Assembly (NCBI GenBank): GCA_050258755.1
Contig: JBLMZI010000005.1
Location: 124,001-188,000, forward strand
DNA from: JBLMZI01 sp050258755
GTDB taxonomy: Bacteria; Bacillota; Syntrophomonadia; Syntrophomonadales; DTU052
Direction: 5' to 3'
DNA length: 64,000 nucleotides
A program made the position numbers and the translations under genes. The first letter of the stretch is position 1; the number at the start of each line of letters is the position of its first letter. Below, piece after piece: positions 63,093-64,000 of this stretch. The notes under the pieces are model-generated. The model saw nothing but the letters and a program-made list of their open reading frames with translations, was not told the DNA's origin and did not search any database.

Positions 63093-63929
63093 ATGCTGGC
63101 AGTGTTGGAAAAAGAGGAAATGAAGGTTACCCGCCGGAACGAAGCCGCCGTGGTGGTTGAAATCGCTCCCGGTGTGCGGATCGGGGCGTCTGAATCTCTG
63201 GCGATGATCGCCGGACCCTGCGCGGTTGAGAGTGAAGAATTATTCCGGGAAACTGCCCGGCAGGTTGTGGCGGCCGGTGCGACCATTCTGCGGGGTGGGG
63301 CATTCAAACCCCGGACATCGCCGTACAGTTTCCAGGGGCTTGGCCCGACTGGCCTGCGCATCCTGCAGCAGGTCAGCCGGGAACTGAAGGTTCCAGTGGT
63401 CACCGAGGTCGTGGACCCGGCCCACGCCGAACTGGTTGCCGAATATGTGGACGTATTGCAGATTGGCGCCCGCAACATGCAGAACTTCTCGCTTTTGAAG
63501 CGGGTTGGCAAGGTTGGCCGCCCGGTTATCCTGAAACGCGGTCTTTCAGCCACGATTGAAGAATGGCTGATGGCGGCGGAATATATCCTGGCCGAAGGGA
63601 ACGAGCGGGTCATTCTATGCGAGCGCGGGATCCGCACCCATGAGACGTACACCAGAAATACCCTTGACCTTTCCGCGGTGGCTGCGGCGAAAGAACTCAG
63701 CCGGCTGCCAGTGATGGTCGATCCCAGTCATGCAACCGGCCGGGCCGGCCTGGTCCTGCCGATGGCCCGGGCGGCGGTTGCGGCAGGTGCGGACGGTATT
63801 ATGGTCGAAGTGCATCACAATCCGGCGGCGGCGCTGTCCGATGGACCACAGTCTCTGACACCGGCGCAGTATGCCGCGCTCCAAAAGGAAATTGGGCTGA
63901 TTGCCCATGCGGTTGGGAGGGGAATGTAA
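63093..63929 (+). CDS. aroF: 3-deoxy-7-phosphoheptulonate synthase
   Basis: 278 residues from ATG at 63093 after GGAGG. LAMIAGPCAVESEE, TILRGGAFKPRTSPYSFQGL, ILKRGLSATIEEWLMAAEYI, CERGIRTHETYTRNTLDLSA and VMVDPSHATGRAGLV identify the AroG-beta/KDO8PS-like type I-beta DAHP synthase. It starts the shikimate pathway from PEP and erythrose-4-phosphate. The N-terminal ACT/ferredoxin-like extension is very short. The T-box leader suggests control by an aromatic amino acid. Confidence 0.96.
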   Translation: MLAVLEKEEMKVTRRNEAAVVVEIAPGVRIGASESLAMIAGPCAVESEELFRETARQVVAAGATILRGGAFKPRTSPYSFQGLGPTGLRILQQVSRELKVPVVTEVVDPAHAELVAEYVDVLQIGARNMQNFSLLKRVGKVGRPVILKRGLSATIEEWLMAAEYILAEGNERVILCERGIRTHETYTRNTLDLSAVAAAKELSRLPVMVDPSHATGRAGLVLPMARAAVAAGADGIMVEVHHNPAAALSDGPQSLTPAQYAALQKEIGLIAHAVGRGM

Positions 63930-64000
63930 GTGAAACGCATGGCGATTCTAGGACCGGAAGGCACCTTTTCCGAAGAGGCGTTCGAACAGTATTACGGCGC
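63930..64000 (+). CDS. pheA: Prephenate dehydratase (N-terminal fragment, cut by window end)
   Basis: GTG at 63930, overlapping the TAA region of aroF by none but directly adjacent. The visible MAILGPEGTFSEEAFEQYYG sequence is the prephenate dehydratase opening (GPxGTFSExA). It would make phenylpyruvate for phenylalanine, fitting the aroF-pheA T-box operon. Confidence 0.88.
   Translation, partial: MKRMAILGPEGTFSEEAFEQYYG

Overview
The window is a 64 kb piece of a chromosome from a Gram-positive-type, endospore-forming, flagellated, probably anaerobic Firmicute. The basis is sporulation genes (bofC, spoIID), a sigma-D-type flagellar promoter in front of flgG, an S-box (SAM-I) riboswitch, a T-box leader, pyruvate formate-lyase with its activase, and the order bofC-ruvCAB-queA-tgt-yajC-secDF-recJ-rel-dtd that is common in this phylum. 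Base composition looks fairly GC-rich in most genes, with a visibly more AT-rich stretch at about 13.7-21.8 kb. I cannot name the species.

Layout. 1-2.4 kb: a truncated envelope protein, a membrane protein and a TetR regulator with a likely operator. 2.6-10.6 kb: a large orphan sensor histidine kinase, a small cysteine-containing protein, a secreted D-aminoacylase-like protein, a phage tailspike-like beta-helix protein and a secreted stalk-domain protein. 10.8-21.8 kb: the most unusual part, a divergently arranged four-gene cassette. It encodes a DHH/MYG1-like domain fused to a CorA-like membrane domain on the minus strand. On the plus strand it encodes a 1248-residue GHKL-ATPase/receiver hybrid, a 922-residue receiver-headed protein and a radical SAM enzyme with a CX4CX2C cluster motif; the three plus-strand genes are translationally coupled. 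I recognise no described system with this composition.

22-32 kb: pflB-pflA, an XRE regulator with twin palindromic operators, tRNA-Pro(GGG), phosphoglycerate mutase, a deacetylase-fold protein missing its metal histidines, trpS, and a small SMR/EamA-like, DUF362 and UbiA-family gene group. 32-36 kb: flgG-flgJ, glycogen debranching enzyme and tatA. 36-41 kb: a SAM-riboswitch operon of a MetH lacking the reactivation domain plus the three families (COG1900, NIL-ferredoxin, COG2122) implicated in homocysteine synthesis in anaerobes, so this looks like a complete sulfide-to-methionine unit.

41-64 kb: nadE, yebC, hsp20, then a long housekeeping array: bofC, ruvCAB, queH, a stand-alone SigI C-terminal-domain protein with an RsgI N-terminal-like partner, spoIID, queA, tgt, yajC, an HD hydrolase, secDF, a cation-diffusion transporter behind a terminator-containing leader, recJ, rel, dtd and a metallo-beta-lactamase-fold hydrolase. 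The window ends in a T-box leader with a second, stem-I-less T-box module in front of aroF and the start of pheA. No CRISPR array, rRNA or transposase was seen.
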